Shown in pieces: positions 7,551 through 18,683 of a stretch of DNA of 64,000 nt. Numbering within the stretch: position 1 is the first letter of the stretch; every line of letters starts with the position of its first letter. This DNA comes from Clostridia bacterium (GTDB lineage: Bacteria; Bacillota; Clostridia; Christensenellales; Borkfalkiaceae). Both the position numbers and the translations under genes were made by a program. The notes under the pieces were generated by a model. That model did no database searches, was not told the DNA's origin, and saw only the letters and a list, made by a program, of their open reading frames with translations. Location: assembly GCA_017463325.1 (NCBI GenBank), contig JAFTPK010000006.1:1-64000 (forward strand), read 5' to 3'.

Positions 7551-8498
7551 TCACCTATGCTTTAACACGAGGGCAAACCACTCCCCCTTTCTCACCTGCT
7601 TTACCACCGTCAGCCCCACAGCCTCGTACGCTTTCACTACCATATCAAGACGGCTTTCAATAATCCCGCTTAAAATCAGTACGCCGTCCTTTTTCAAATT
7701 CTTGGGGATTGACGGCGCAAGCATTACAAGGATCTCGCCCGTAATATTCGCCATCATCACGTCACCCAAAACACTCGCGTCGTCTAAGAGGTTGGAATGA
7801 GCCACTACCGTTTTATCCGCCACCCCGTTTAACGCGGCGTTATGCTTTGCGCTCGTCACCGCGATCTCGTCAATGTCGGTCAGATACGCCTTTGCCGCGC
7901 CAAGCTTCACGGCGGCAATTCCGAGGATTCCGCTCCCACAGCCAACGTCGATACAGGTACACCCCTCTTTGATATACTCTTGCATTAATTCCACGCAAGA
8001 AGAAGTCGTTTCGTGCTCGCCCGTGCCAAACGCCATATTGCTGTCAAGTAGCACGGTCAATTCCCCCTCTTGGGGTTGATACTCAATCCACTCAGGCACG
8101 ACGACGATCCGCCCCAAATGAATAGGCCGAAAATGTTTTTTCCACACGTCTATCCAATCGTCGCCGTCCACCGTACGCTTGGTATCTTCAAGCGGACCAA
8201 ATTCCAACGCCCCGCCGCAATTTTCTTTTGCGGTGAAAATATCTCTCAAAATGGCGCGTATCATTTCTTCGGCGCGCTCCTCCTCCACGTAGCATTTCAC
8301 AAGCGCATAAGCAGGAGCGGCGCTTGTCAATTCGTCGTCCATATAATCCCAGTAAGTGGTTTCTTTACTGTTTTGCAAAGCAATAATATCCTGCACGTCA
8401 CAAATGGTAACGCCAAAATCGGTATAATTCCACATCACGTCGGCGACAATCTCACTCGCCTCCGTCGTCGTACTAACAGTCAATTCAACATATTTCAT
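7551..8498 (-). CDS. prmA: Ribosomal protein L11 methyltransferase PrmA
   Basis: A 315-residue protein with an N-terminal substrate-binding domain and a C-terminal class I SAM methyltransferase fold. Motif I is DVGCGSGILGIAA near residue 183, and MMANITGEIL corresponds to the NIL/NPPY-like motif IV region. PrmA trimethylates ribosomal protein L11. It has its own promoter (TTGAAA-N17-TATAAT at 8551-8523). That matters because prmA normally follows dnaJ in one operon, whereas here an LRR lipoprotein gene separates them. It starts the run prmA-rsmE-mtaB-luxS-hit. Confidence 0.94.
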   Translation of the reverse strand: MKYVELTVSTTTEASEIVADVMWNYTDFGVTICDVQDIIALQNSKETTYWDYMDDELTSAAPAYALVKCYVEEERAEEMIRAILRDIFTAKENCGGALEFGPLEDTKRTVDGDDWIDVWKKHFRPIHLGRIVVVPEWIEYQPQEGELTVLLDSNMAFGTGEHETTSSCVELMQEYIKEGCTCIDVGCGSGILGIAAVKLGAAKAYLTDIDEIAVTSAKHNAALNGVADKTVVAHSNLLDDASVLGDVMMANITGEILVMLAPSIPKNLKKDGVLILSGIIESRLDMVVKAYEAVGLTVVKQVRKGEWFALVLKHR

Positions 8499-8522
8499 AA
8501 TAATTTACTACCTCACGCTTTT

Positions 8523-8551
8523 ATTATAGCATTTTCACGTTAATTTTTCAA
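8523..8551 (-). promoter_or_regulatory. Promoter of the prmA operon
   Basis: Minus strand TTGAAA (8551-8546), 17 bases, TATAAT (8528-8523), 25 bases before the prmA start and directly after the terminator of the LRR gene. Confidence 0.75.
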
Positions 8552-8561
8552 GTCTTTGTAC

Positions 8562-8592
8562 AAAAAAATCCGACCTCTTCGGTCGGATTTTT
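8562..8592 (-). terminator. Terminator after first LRR lipoprotein
   Basis: AAAAATCCGACC, a 4-base loop and GGTCGGATTTTT form a symmetric stem with T tracts on both strands. It ends the LRR transcript on the minus strand. Confidence 0.8.
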
Positions 8593-8626
8593 ATTATTTA
8601 GCCTTTTCCTTGCGCGTCGCGTGTAT

Positions 8627-10744
8627 TTACTCTTCGCCCCACGGGGTGGGAACGCCGTCCACGTAGCGCCAGAAATTCCCCTCCTCCGTCGGCTCCTCTT
8701 CGCTGTAAAAATACAGTCCCTTTCTCGGTTTAAATTTGTCCGAATTCTCAATCTTTGCCCACTCTTCTGCCGTTCCCAAATAGTAAACGTTATTCACACA
8801 CCCGGAAAAAAAACCGATCGCAACAATTTGCTCTCCAAATTTTTTCATGGAGGTAGGTACAATTAAATTCTCCACAATCGCCAATCCGCCGACGGCGTAA
8901 TTTTCAATAGCTTCTACTCCCTCCGACAATTCCAAATAGGAAATATTTTGCTCGGAAAACGTATATTCCCCGATTATTTTTACACTCGCAGGGATCTTCA
9001 AACGTTTAAGTGCGCTTCGACCGCCCACAAAAGACTTACCGATATACTCCAACCCCTCGGAAAGGCTCAACTCCTCCAACAGTCTACTGTCGTAAAAAGC
9101 GGAGTCCTCAATTCGTTTTACCCAAGACGGTACGACCACTTTTTTCAATAAGCTCCCGTAAAACGCCCTTTCGCCCACCGTTTCCACGCCTACGGGCACC
9201 GTAAATTCCGTTTCTTCTTTCCCGCACGCGTATTGCACAAGCGTCTTTCCGTCAATCGTGTACAAATCTCCGTTCACCGTCTTATACGCGCCGTTTCCCG
9301 TTTCCAACGCAATCTCTTTCAGCGAGGTACACCCGCCGAACGCGCCGCCTATAATACTCGTTACGCCTTTCGGGATTTCAACAGCAGAAAACGAGGTACA
9401 CCCTTCAAATGCAAATCTTTCGATTTTTTTCAACGACAATGGCAACTCGATCTCTTTTAGCGCACCACAAAGATAAAACGCCCTTTCGCCAAGAGTTTCC
9501 ATCTGACTTCCCGCCTCAAAGCTCACTCGTTGCAAATTCGTACAACCCTCAAAGCAAATTTCCGTTACACTACTCGGGAGCGTGATTTCCGTCAAGCTTT
9601 CATGATACATAAAGCCTTTAAAAACCGTTAAGCCGCTCGGAAATTTTATATTTTTTAAGCTCTCGCAACCAGCAAACGCAAGACTGTCGATCACCGTCAC
9701 CGTTTCGGGAATTTGTATTTCCGTAAGCTTGGCGCAATAGGCAAACGCGCAACTCGGTATTTCCGTCAACCCGTCCGACAAAGTCACTCTTGTCAACTCC
9801 CCACAACAAGTAAAAGCCTCTTCCCATTCTTTTAAAGCTGAGGGGAGCACGATACTTTCCAAACCACTTGAATCAAAAGCATACCCACCTATACTCTCCA
9901 AGCCCTCGGGCAAGTCGATCTCTTTTAATAAAGCACACCCCGAAAATGCAGATTCGCCTATACTCTTCAAACCCTCGGGTAAGTCGATCTCTTTCAATAA
10001 AGTGCTGTAATAAAAAGCGCCCATTCCTAGCGTCGTTAAGCCGCGCGGCAAACGAACGCTTTGAAGAAGAGTCGTTCTTTTGGTCGCCTTTTTCATGAAC
10101 CCCGCAAACCCGTACTCCTCGATCCCCGTTACAGGCAAGCCGTAATAAGTATCGGGTAAAACCACCCGCGCAGGCACGGTATCTTCCTTGCAGTAAATCA
10201 AACATCCGCCGTCAACCGTACTTTGAACTGCCAACCCCGCAGACACAGGCTCCGCCGCACACTCAAAGTAGCTTTCGTCGGAGTTGGAATACGCCCATTC
10301 CCCGAGCGCCGTGACGCCGATCGTCGCCTTTTCATTGATCGGCAAATACTCCGTTAAATCACAGTTTGCCGTTTCAGCCTCGCTTACCGTTTCTCCGTCC
10401 ACGGTGATCTCGTATCCGCTTGCATTCTCAACGCTATCCCACGTCAAGACGTAGCGCGTTTTATCCTCCCCTTTTTCGTAGATCAAATCAAAAGAAAGGT
10501 ATAAATTTTCAGGCGCAGTAAGCTCCGTTTTGACGCCCGTATAACTCGACGAAGAGCTACTGCTCCCGTCCGTAGTATTGCCGCCCGTATTGCCTACGGG
10601 CGAGCTTCCGCCCAAGGCAGAGGAATAGCTCCCCGTGCCGCCGCCTTGCGGCGTGGGCTGTTCGCCGCACGCCGTCATAACGCCCGCAAGCGTGGCGGCA
10701 ATCGCCGCCATACCCATGTATTTTATGATCGTACCCTTTTTCAT
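8627..10744 (-). CDS. BspA-type leucine-rich-repeat lipoprotein (copy 1)
   Basis: A 705-residue protein starting at the ATG with GGAGGA just upstream. A lipoprotein signal peptide (GVMTACGE) is followed by a Gly/Ser/Thr linker, a fibronectin III-like domain (LTAPENLYLSFD onward, about residues 78-150) and many LRR_5 repeats of the form LPEGLKSIGESAFSGC. It ends with the tail GNFWRYVDGVPTPW common in Clostridia LRR proteins. Such proteins are displayed on the cell surface and often bind host or partner proteins; the target here is unknown. It is a paralogue of 14177-16096 and has a near-identical promoter region. It sits between dnaJ and prmA, which are usually adjacent. Confidence 0.85.
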   Translation of the reverse strand: MKKGTIIKYMGMAAIAATLAGVMTACGEQPTPQGGGTGSYSSALGGSSPVGNTGGNTTDGSSSSSSSYTGVKTELTAPENLYLSFDLIYEKGEDKTRYVLTWDSVENASGYEITVDGETVSEAETANCDLTEYLPINEKATIGVTALGEWAYSNSDESYFECAAEPVSAGLAVQSTVDGGCLIYCKEDTVPARVVLPDTYYGLPVTGIEEYGFAGFMKKATKRTTLLQSVRLPRGLTTLGMGAFYYSTLLKEIDLPEGLKSIGESAFSGCALLKEIDLPEGLESIGGYAFDSSGLESIVLPSALKEWEEAFTCCGELTRVTLSDGLTEIPSCAFAYCAKLTEIQIPETVTVIDSLAFAGCESLKNIKFPSGLTVFKGFMYHESLTEITLPSSVTEICFEGCTNLQRVSFEAGSQMETLGERAFYLCGALKEIELPLSLKKIERFAFEGCTSFSAVEIPKGVTSIIGGAFGGCTSLKEIALETGNGAYKTVNGDLYTIDGKTLVQYACGKEETEFTVPVGVETVGERAFYGSLLKKVVVPSWVKRIEDSAFYDSRLLEELSLSEGLEYIGKSFVGGRSALKRLKIPASVKIIGEYTFSEQNISYLELSEGVEAIENYAVGGLAIVENLIVPTSMKKFGEQIVAIGFFSGCVNNVYYLGTAEEWAKIENSDKFKPRKGLYFYSEEEPTEEGNFWRYVDGVPTPWGEE

Positions 10745-10761
10745 AAAATCCTCCTTTTGCT

Positions 10762-10871
10762 TTATATTATCATAATTTCCAGTATTTGTCAATAGTTTTG
10801 GAAAAATTTTTTTTGTAAAAATGATAATTTTTTTAAAATCATTCGTTTTTCGATTTTATTCAACAAAAAAT
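10762..10871 (-). repeat. Duplicated ~110-bp promoter region, copy 1
   Basis: This block is nearly identical to 16964-17073. It holds the promoter TTGACA (10792-10787), 17 bases, TAATAT (10769-10764) and an A/T-rich upstream tract. It drives the first LRR lipoprotein gene. Confidence 0.85.
10764..10792 (-). promoter_or_regulatory. Promoter of LRR lipoprotein copy 1
   Basis: Consensus -35 TTGACA, 17-base spacer and TAATAT on the minus strand, about 20 bases before the start codon. The same elements recur at 16966-16994. Confidence 0.8.
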
Positions 10872-10910
10872 AAAAAACGCCTACGCAGGTTTCCCGCGCA
10901 AGCATTTTTT
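10872..10910 (-). terminator. Terminator after dnaJ
   Basis: Minus strand GCTTGCGCGGG pairs with CCTGCGTAGGC (with G-U pairs) across a 3-base loop and is followed by six T. It ends the dnaK-dnaJ transcript before the LRR promoter. Confidence 0.8.
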
Positions 10911-10934
10911 AAAATCAAATTTTTTAAGTTAATT

Positions 10935-12071
10935 TCAATACGCCTTGTCGCCGTAGAGGATTTCCACGTTGTCTGCGTACTTTTTCATTCTCTCGTGCTG
11001 CTTTACGCCCACGCCGTCCGCCCAGTCTTCAAGCTGCTTTTTCTGCTCGCGCGAAAGCTTTGTAGGCACCTCAACGAGAATATGCAGCACCAAATTCCCT
11101 GTGCCACGCCGCGCCGACTTGATCCCTTTGCCTCGCAACGTAAAGGTCTGCCCGCTCTGCGTGCCCTCAGGCACGTTGAACTCTACCGTTTCATCAATGG
11201 TCGGAACCCGCACCACGCCGCCAAGCGTTGCCGTCTTAAAGGAAATAGGCAAATCGACGTGCAAATCAAACCCTTCGCGAGTGAAAATTTTATGTCCTTC
11301 GACACGGAACGCGACAATCAAATCGCCTGCCTCCCCGCCGCCGCTCGGCGCATGACCAAGCCCCCGCATTTTGGTATAGCTGCCCGTGTCCGCGCCTGCG
11401 GGAACCTCGATATTCACCTCCGTTTCCTTTTGCACGAACCCGCGTCCCTTACAATCGGGACACTTTTCCTTGATCGTTCTACCCGAGCCGTTACAGTCGG
11501 GACAAACGCTCTGCTGTACGGTACGCCCGAACATGGTGTTCATCACCTGTTGCGTCACCCCTTTCCCGCCGCAGCGAGAACAGGTGGAAAACTCCGTGCC
11601 GCCCTTTGCGCCCGTGCTCTGGCAAGCCGTACACGGTGCGTTGCGCTTGTAACGCAAGGTCTTTTTACAACCCTTCGCCGCGTCCATAAAGCTCAACCGC
11701 ATTTCGTATTGAATACTCTCGCCAACGGCAGAACGCCGCGTTCTGCCGCCGCCAAAGCCACCGAACCCGCCGCCGAAAATACTGTCGAAAATATCCCCAA
11801 AGCCGCCGCCAAAGCCACCATCGCCAAAACCGCCGAACCCGCCCATGCCGGGGTGTTCCAGCTCGTAATCGTACGCCGCGCGCTTTTGCGGATCGGAAAG
11901 AGTTTCGTTCGCCTCGTTGATCTCCTTAAACTTTTCCGCGGCATCCTCGCTCCCCTTGTTACGGTCGGGGTGGTATTTCATGGCGAGCTTTCTATACGCC
12001 GTTTTAATGTCGTCCTGCGACGCCTTTTTATCTACGCCGAGGATCTCGTAATAATTCTTTTTGTCTGCCAT
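10935..12071 (-). CDS. dnaJ: Chaperone protein DnaJ
   Basis: A 378-residue full-length type I DnaJ. An N-terminal J domain contains HPDRN (about residue 36), followed by a Gly/Phe-rich linker, a zinc domain and a C-terminal substrate-binding domain. Three zinc repeats are clear ([24 protein letters not shown]); the first, [12 protein letters not shown], departs slightly from CxxCxGxG. DnaJ stimulates DnaK ATPase and hands over unfolded clients. It lies 73 bases after dnaK and ends at its own terminator, where many relatives would continue into prmA. Confidence 0.97.
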   Translation of the reverse strand: MADKKNYYEILGVDKKASQDDIKTAYRKLAMKYHPDRNKGSEDAAEKFKEINEANETLSDPQKRAAYDYELEHPGMGGFGGFGDGGFGGGFGDIFDSIFGGGFGGFGGGRTRRSAVGESIQYEMRLSFMDAAKGCKKTLRYKRNAPCTACQSTGAKGGTEFSTCSRCGGKGVTQQVMNTMFGRTVQQSVCPDCNGSGRTIKEKCPDCKGRGFVQKETEVNIEVPAGADTGSYTKMRGLGHAPSGGGEAGDLIVAFRVEGHKIFTREGFDLHVDLPISFKTATLGGVVRVPTIDETVEFNVPEGTQSGQTFTLRGKGIKSARRGTGNLVLHILVEVPTKLSREQKKQLEDWADGVGVKQHERMKKYADNVEILYGDKAY

Positions 12072-12144
12072 ACTTTCACGCCTTTATACGCGGTACGGGT
12101 CTGGCAAAGCCAAACCCGAACGCCGTTTACTCTATTTTCGTCTT

Positions 12145-14004
<1,860 letters not shown>

Positions 14005-14094
14005 TTACACTTTATATGTAACCAAGATAAAACGCGGTTAAACACAAAAACAAAAAAATTTTTTCGTCCCGTCTTTTTCCTTTTTCGGCAAAGC

Positions 14095-14122
14095 AAAAAA
14101 GCCGACCGAAATCGACTTTTTT
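14095..14122 (-). terminator. Terminator after second LRR lipoprotein
   Basis: Minus strand AAAAAAGTCGA pairs with TCGGCTTTTTT across a 6-base loop. It isolates dnaK from the upstream LRR operon. Confidence 0.7.
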
Positions 14123-14176
14123 AGTGAATTGAAAATCTTTGGAGTTTCGTGAATTGCGCTTTTCAAGCGCGTGATT

Positions 14177-16096
14177 TTACTCTTCGCCCCACGGGGTGGG
14201 AACGCCGTCCACGTAGCGCCAGAAATTCCCGTCCTCCGTTGGCTCTTCCTCGCTGTAAAAATAGATCGTGAGGGGAATTCGCACAGGTTCTCCCCCAACC
14301 GACGCCACACTAAACGTAAAGGTATTCTCGTTAAAAACTCCGTTCCTTTTTAACGCCTCCCATTCCTCCGAAGTACCTTTATAAAAGATCCCCGTGTGTT
14401 TTGTCACTCCAAAGCCCGCAAAAAGCGAAAGGTCGCCCTCACACTTTTTTAAGTCTTTCGGTATGACCACTTTTGGGATATACGCCCACAAAAACGCCCG
14501 CTCCTCCAACGTCACCCCTTCGGGCAATTCCAAGAAGGGAACTCGCAAGTCAGCGAATGCGCCAGTTTTAATCACCTTGATGTTTTTCGAGAGGATCAAT
14601 TCGGTTAAACTATTCGTCGAAAACGCCTCTATTCCAAACGAGGTCACGCTGTCAGGCAATACGATACTCGTCAAATTTGACACAACACCTAGCCCACTAA
14701 TGTTCTCATCAGCAAACGCGTACTCCCCGATCGTCGTCAAGCCGTAAGGCAGCTCGATCTCCGTAATCGCGCAACCGATAAATACGCTGTTCCCGATCTC
14801 CGTCAAGCCTTGCGGCAAATTGATCTCCAACAAATTTTCCGCCAAGGCAAATGCGTAGTCGCCGAGCTTTTCCACCCCCTCGGGCACGGTAAATTCACTC
14901 GCCGTTTTCCCGATCGCGTATTGCACGAATTGCGTTCCGTCTTTACTGTAAATATTCCCGTCGATCGCTTGATACGCGGAATTGTCTTCGGCGACGGTAA
15001 ACGCTGTAAACGCTGGATTGCAAAGCGCGCCGCCCTGTAAATTCGTCACCCCCTTGGGTAAATGCAAGGTAGTCAACCTTTCGCAATGCTGAAATGCCTC
15101 GTACTCTATCGTTTGTAAGGCTTCGGGAAGTTCTATTTCAGCTAAATTCGTACAGTACTCAAACGCCGCCTCCCCGATCGTTTGCAAGCCCTCGGGAAGC
15201 GCTATTTCCGTTAAACTTCCACACTCGCAAAAAGTACCCTCCGCGATTTCTTTCAACTTGCTCCCTGGTTCAAACGTCACCGTTTTTAAATTTTCACAAG
15301 CGAAAAACGCACTCCCCATTTCCTTTACGCTTTTCGGCACGAAAAGATTTTCTATCCCGCAGCGGTCAAACGCATTCTCGCCGATTACAGTAAGCTTCGT
15401 AGGCAGTACGACATTGTTTAATCTATCTGTTCCAGCAAACGCCCCCTCCTCGATCGTCGTCAACCCGTCGGGCAGCGTAACTTCCGTAAGAAGCTTTGAC
15501 AAGAAAAAAAAATTCGTGCCGATTTCCGTTAAATGCTTCGGAAAACGCACGGAGGTCAACTTCTCATGTAGTATTGTATAAGCGTGAGCTTTACTAATCT
15601 TTTTCACCGCCTGCCCGTTATACGTGTCGGGTAGTACCAGCCTCCCCTCTACGGCAGAGGCAAAAACAGCCTCGTAACCCCCGTTCGTCCGCTTATTATA
15701 AATAATTCCGCTTGTAACTTCCTCGATTTTTTCCTTTATGTTTGCGGCTTTGGAATCGCGAAAATCGTCCGCTTCGCTGATCGCTTTTACGCTCATTCTC
15801 GCCGTTTCTCCCTCCGTGCAATAATTCGTTACTTCGTAACTCGTTTTTTTCGTCGTAAACGTTTTTCCTCCTACGGTAATCTCATACCAATCCGCGTCCT
15901 CCACTTTATCCCAAGTCAAAGTATACTCCGTTTCGTATTCCGTCGTTTGGTTATAGCTTACGTAGAGATTTTCGGGAGCAGAAAGCGCAGGTGCCGTCGA
16001 GGAATTCGGCGTGCGGCTTTCGCCGCACGCTGCCAAACCCACCGAAAACAGCATGAAAGAAACTACTGTAAGAATTCGGTTAATTTTTTTTCGCAT
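14177..16096 (-). CDS. BspA-type leucine-rich-repeat lipoprotein (copy 2)
   Basis: A 639-residue paralogue of 8627-10744. It has a signal peptide with lipobox (SVGLAACGE), a fibronectin III-like domain (LSAPENLYVSYN onward), LRR_5 repeats such as LPEGLQTIGEAAFEYC, and a C-terminal tail differing from copy 1 by one residue over the last 27. The DNA of the last ~85 bases is also almost unchanged between copies. It is the second gene of a two-gene operon: the secreted protein at 16107 stops 10 bases before it, and GAGGT precedes its ATG. It is probably surface-anchored, with an unknown ligand. Confidence 0.85.
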   Translation of the reverse strand: MRKKINRILTVVSFMLFSVGLAACGESRTPNSSTAPALSAPENLYVSYNQTTEYETEYTLTWDKVEDADWYEITVGGKTFTTKKTSYEVTNYCTEGETARMSVKAISEADDFRDSKAANIKEKIEEVTSGIIYNKRTNGGYEAVFASAVEGRLVLPDTYNGQAVKKISKAHAYTILHEKLTSVRFPKHLTEIGTNFFFLSKLLTEVTLPDGLTTIEEGAFAGTDRLNNVVLPTKLTVIGENAFDRCGIENLFVPKSVKEMGSAFFACENLKTVTFEPGSKLKEIAEGTFCECGSLTEIALPEGLQTIGEAAFEYCTNLAEIELPEALQTIEYEAFQHCERLTTLHLPKGVTNLQGGALCNPAFTAFTVAEDNSAYQAIDGNIYSKDGTQFVQYAIGKTASEFTVPEGVEKLGDYAFALAENLLEINLPQGLTEIGNSVFIGCAITEIELPYGLTTIGEYAFADENISGLGVVSNLTSIVLPDSVTSFGIEAFSTNSLTELILSKNIKVIKTGAFADLRVPFLELPEGVTLEERAFLWAYIPKVVIPKDLKKCEGDLSLFAGFGVTKHTGIFYKGTSEEWEALKRNGVFNENTFTFSVASVGGEPVRIPLTIYFYSEEEPTEDGNFWRYVDGVPTPWGEE

Positions 16097-16106
16097 AAAT
16101 CATACC

Positions 16107-16793
16107 TCAATAATAATGGACAGTAGCAGCCAAAGAACCGGGGTTCATGATGCTATTATAGCTTAATCCGTCCACTTGCATATATCCCGTATGATTTCGT
16201 TGTACGTTGAGCAACAGACTATAAAAGTCTTCGACGCTATTCTGAAAAACAACCATAGCGTAAATCGCTGTCGAGCTTGTAACGTAACCGTTCCAATTCG
16301 ACAACCTACTGTAATTACTTATCTGATTAGACGTAGCCCCCGTAATTACGTTAATATATGTATTTTCCCCAAAGTGAATAATAATATCCATATTGATTTG
16401 ATTAAAAACAGTTGCGGCGTCAATAATCGTTCTAACTTCGGGTACGCTAATCCCTAATTTTTCCGCAAAATCTTTTGCCATGGCTTGAATAACCGCGGAA
16501 TTATTGATGTTGCTCAAAGTAGTATTCGCCGTAATGGCAAAAGGGGTTTCCGCCTTTGTAAACAACAGATCGTCAAGCAAAAAACAGATAGGGTCGCCGC
16601 CTTCCGTGAACTGAAGATCCCCTACCGCATCTTCGGTATACGCCGTAATTACGTCATCTGGAATTGTGGGAAAATCTTCATTGACATCCGCAGAAGCCTT
16701 GCGCGCGGGGAAGGTAAATGCGCAAACGAGCAGCATTGCAAAGGAAAGCATAGTAATAAAGAATTTGTTAAGTGTTGTTTTCATTGTTTTCAT
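16107..16793 (-). CDS. Secreted protein of unknown function
   Basis: A 228-residue protein with a Sec signal peptide (hydrophobic residues about 10-28, likely cleavage after KASA). The mature part is rich in Asn, Thr and Ile and has no cysteine pair, metal motif or repeat that I recognise. Its A+T content is visibly higher than that of the flanking chaperone genes. It is the first gene of an operon with LRR lipoprotein copy 2, behind the duplicated promoter and a ~165-base leader. Co-export with a surface LRR protein suggests a shared surface role, but that is inference. Confidence 0.6.
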   Translation of the reverse strand: MKTMKTTLNKFFITMLSFAMLLVCAFTFPARKASADVNEDFPTIPDDVITAYTEDAVGDLQFTEGGDPICFLLDDLLFTKAETPFAITANTTLSNINNSAVIQAMAKDFAEKLGISVPEVRTIIDAATVFNQINMDIIIHFGENTYINVITGATSNQISNYSRLSNWNGYVTSSTAIYAMVVFQNSVEDFYSLLLNVQRNHTGYMQVDGLSYNSIMNPGSLAATVHYY

Positions 16794-16963
16794 GGTTAAA
16801 ATCTCCTATTTTTTAATTTTTAACTTTCAAAAATTTTGCACGATCCTTAAAAAGGAAATTTAGCTTATGTACGCCTCAAAACTTTCTTATTCTAACGCTT
16901 ACCCATCGGTCTGTCCTCCATAAACAACTAAAAACAAATTTTCAATTTTTTGTTTTTGTAATC

Positions 16964-17073
16964 TTATATTATCACAATTTCCAGTATTTGTCAATAGTTT
17001 TAGAAAATTTTTTTTGTAAAATTGATAATTTTTTTTAAAACGATCTATTTTTCGATTTTATTCGACAAAAAAT
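16964..17073 (-). repeat. Duplicated ~110-bp promoter region, copy 2
   Basis: Nearly identical to 10762-10871 over its whole length, including TTGACA-N17-TAATAT and the upstream A/T tract. Both copies begin next to the terminator of the preceding gene (dnaJ or the SDR). Confidence 0.85.
16966..16994 (-). promoter_or_regulatory. Promoter of the secreted protein-LRR operon
   Basis: Minus strand TTGACA (16994-16989), 17 bases, TAATAT (16971-16966), the same elements as in copy 1. Confidence 0.8.
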
Positions 17074-17106
17074 ACCGCAGGGGAGGCGTTTTGCCTCTCC
17101 TGCGGT
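17066..17106 (-). terminator. Terminator after the SDR gene
   Basis: ACCGCAGGAGAGGC pairs with GCCTCCCCTGCGGT across a 5-base loop and is followed by T on the minus strand. A strong stem 21 bases past the stop. Confidence 0.85.
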
Positions 17107-17126
17107 GCTTCTTTTCGTTTGATTAT

Positions 17127-17888
17127 TTACGGCCGCAAACCGCTGCCGCCTTGTAAGGTGATCGTTTCACCCGTAATATAACTCGCCTCGTCCGAGCAAA
17201 GGAATACGCAAAGCCCGCCTACGTCCTTTTCGGGGTCGGCAAATCTGCCCATGGGTACCCCCTTAATGGTCTGTTCGTAGCGTTCGGGATATTCTTCCTT
17301 GAATTTCTGCAAGCCCTCCGTCATGGCAAGCGGGCAAATCACGTTGACGCGAACGCCGTCGGGCGCCCATTCCGTCGCCGCTACTCTCGAAAGACCGCGG
17401 ATCCCCTCTTTCGCCGCCGCATACGAGGACTGTGCTATTCTCCCAAACAGCCCCGCACCCGACGCAAAATTCACCACCGCACCCTTGCTTTCTTTTAAGT
17501 ACGGATACGCTTTTTGCATATAGAAGAACGTCGCGTAGATCCCCGAGTAAATGGCAAGATCCAAATCTTCCTTGGTATGCTGCACGAGCATTTTTCCCGA
17601 AGCGGATGCCTGCGCGTTATTCACCACCGCGTCGATACGGCCGAATTTTTCCACCGTCTTGTCGATAACGTTCTGGATCGCCGCCTCGTCCGCGCCGTCG
17701 GCGGTAACGGTCAGCACCTCGCAGCCGTGCGCTTTTTCAAGCTTTTCTTTTGCCGCAAGAAGCGTCGATTCCGTTCTGCCCGTGATAACGATCTTCGCGC
17801 CCGCCTTGGCAAACGCCGTCGAAAGCCCAAAGCCGATTCCTCTGCCGCCGCCCGTGATAATGACGACTTTATCCTGTAAACTGATCAT
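17127..17888 (-). CDS. Short-chain dehydrogenase/reductase (SDR)
   Basis: A 253-residue classical SDR. The cofactor motif is TGGGRGIG (about residues 13-20), the active-site Ser is followed by YAAAK (Tyr-x3-Lys, about residue 155), and NNAQAS replaces the usual NNAG. The C-terminal SDEASYITGETITLQGG is typical of FabG-like enzymes. It uses NAD(P)H on an alcohol or ketone; the substrate is not predictable. I start at the ATG of MISLQDKVV, which has AGGAG upstream. It is a single-gene unit with its own terminator, lying inside what is usually the grpE-dnaK interval. Confidence 0.85.
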   Translation of the reverse strand: MISLQDKVVIITGGGRGIGFGLSTAFAKAGAKIVITGRTESTLLAAKEKLEKAHGCEVLTVTADGADEAAIQNVIDKTVEKFGRIDAVVNNAQASASGKMLVQHTKEDLDLAIYSGIYATFFYMQKAYPYLKESKGAVVNFASGAGLFGRIAQSSYAAAKEGIRGLSRVAATEWAPDGVRVNVICPLAMTEGLQKFKEEYPERYEQTIKGVPMGRFADPEKDVGGLCVFLCSDEASYITGETITLQGGSGLRP

Positions 17889-17961
17889 ATAATTTTTTCT
17901 CCTTTTATAGATTTTATTTTTTGTGCAAAATGCCCATTCTTCACGCAAGCTCGGTGCGTTT

Positions 17962-18084
17962 AAAACGATTTAGATGCAAGCAAGACAAGGCGCGGGAGTA
18001 TTTTCGACGGGAGCGTACTAACCGTACGTGACCGAGAAAACACGCACCGCAACGCTGTATTGCGACGCAGATGGATCGTTTTAC
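17962..18084. repeat. Palindromic dispersed repeat, copy A
   Basis: A ~124-bp imperfect palindrome shared with 30806-30930. Shared tracts include GCAAGCAAGACAAGGCG, GACGGGAGCGTACT, a central GCGTAC/GTACG hairpin and GCAACG-GTATTGCGA. The ends are inverted (TAAAACGAT). Its right end reaches the grpE stop codon. It has no ORF and resembles a MITE or REP-type element. Confidence 0.85.
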
Positions 18085-18629
18085 TGCGTGACAACGACTT
18101 TGGCGTAGCGTAACACCCTCTCCCCTTTTTTATAGCCTTTCTCGTGCACCATTTTCACAATCCCCGCTTCTTCGCCGTCGGCGGCGGGCATTGCCATAAT
18201 TGCTTCGGCAAGGCTCGGATCAAAGGGTTGTCCGATCGGATCAATTTCCTCAATCCCCTCTTCTTCAAGAATTTTCTGAAAGCTTTTAAGCACCATTTCC
18301 ATACCGTGTTTGGTGTTCTCGTCGGCGCAAACAGCGATTGCCCGCGAAAGGTTGTCGCCCACGGGGAAGAGCGCAGTCACGATATCGTTTCTGCCCTCGG
18401 CATAGCGTTGCGCCGCTTGGGCTTGGGTACGGCGGCGGTAATTTTCGTATTCTGCCGAAACGTTATACCATTTCCGCTTACAATCCTCCGCCTCAGCCTG
18501 CGCCGCGGCAAGCTCCGCTTTCAAGCGTTCCACTTCGTCCTTTTTAGCCGATTTCGTTTTCTTGGCGGGCTTTTCCTCCGTTTTTATTTCTTCCGTTTCC
18601 ACGTCGGGAGTTACTTTCTTTTCTTCCAT
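18081..18629 (-). CDS. grpE: Nucleotide exchange factor GrpE
   Basis: A 182-residue GrpE. A charged, Lys/Glu-rich N-terminus precedes a long coiled coil (about residues 30-90), then a beta domain with the conserved MVHEKGYKKGERVLRYAKV near the C-terminus. It releases ADP from DnaK. I start at the ATG of MEEKKVTP, which has AAGGAAG upstream; a GTG seven codons earlier has no ribosome binding site. yhbY and obgE lie just upstream. A dispersed repeat abuts its stop codon, and dnaK is 4.1 kb away rather than next door. Confidence 0.95.
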   Translation of the reverse strand: MEEKKVTPDVETEEIKTEEKPAKKTKSAKKDEVERLKAELAAAQAEAEDCKRKWYNVSAEYENYRRRTQAQAAQRYAEGRNDIVTALFPVGDNLSRAIAVCADENTKHGMEMVLKSFQKILEEEGIEEIDPIGQPFDPSLAEAIMAMPAADGEEAGIVKMVHEKGYKKGERVLRYAKVVVTQ

Positions 18630-18683
18630 TTGACAGTCTTCCTTTTTCACATTTTATTTATATATAAAGCAGTTTTTTAGGTT

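Larger units (their letters stand above)
16794..17126 (-). other. Long leader and duplicated promoter of the LRR operon
   Basis: This gene-free stretch holds, from right to left, the SDR terminator (17066-17106), the second copy of the ~110-bp promoter block (16964-17073) and an untranslated leader of about 165 bases before the secreted protein gene. The leader is A/T-rich and contains no ORF or known riboswitch that I can recognise. AGGAG precedes the start codon. Confidence 0.6.
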
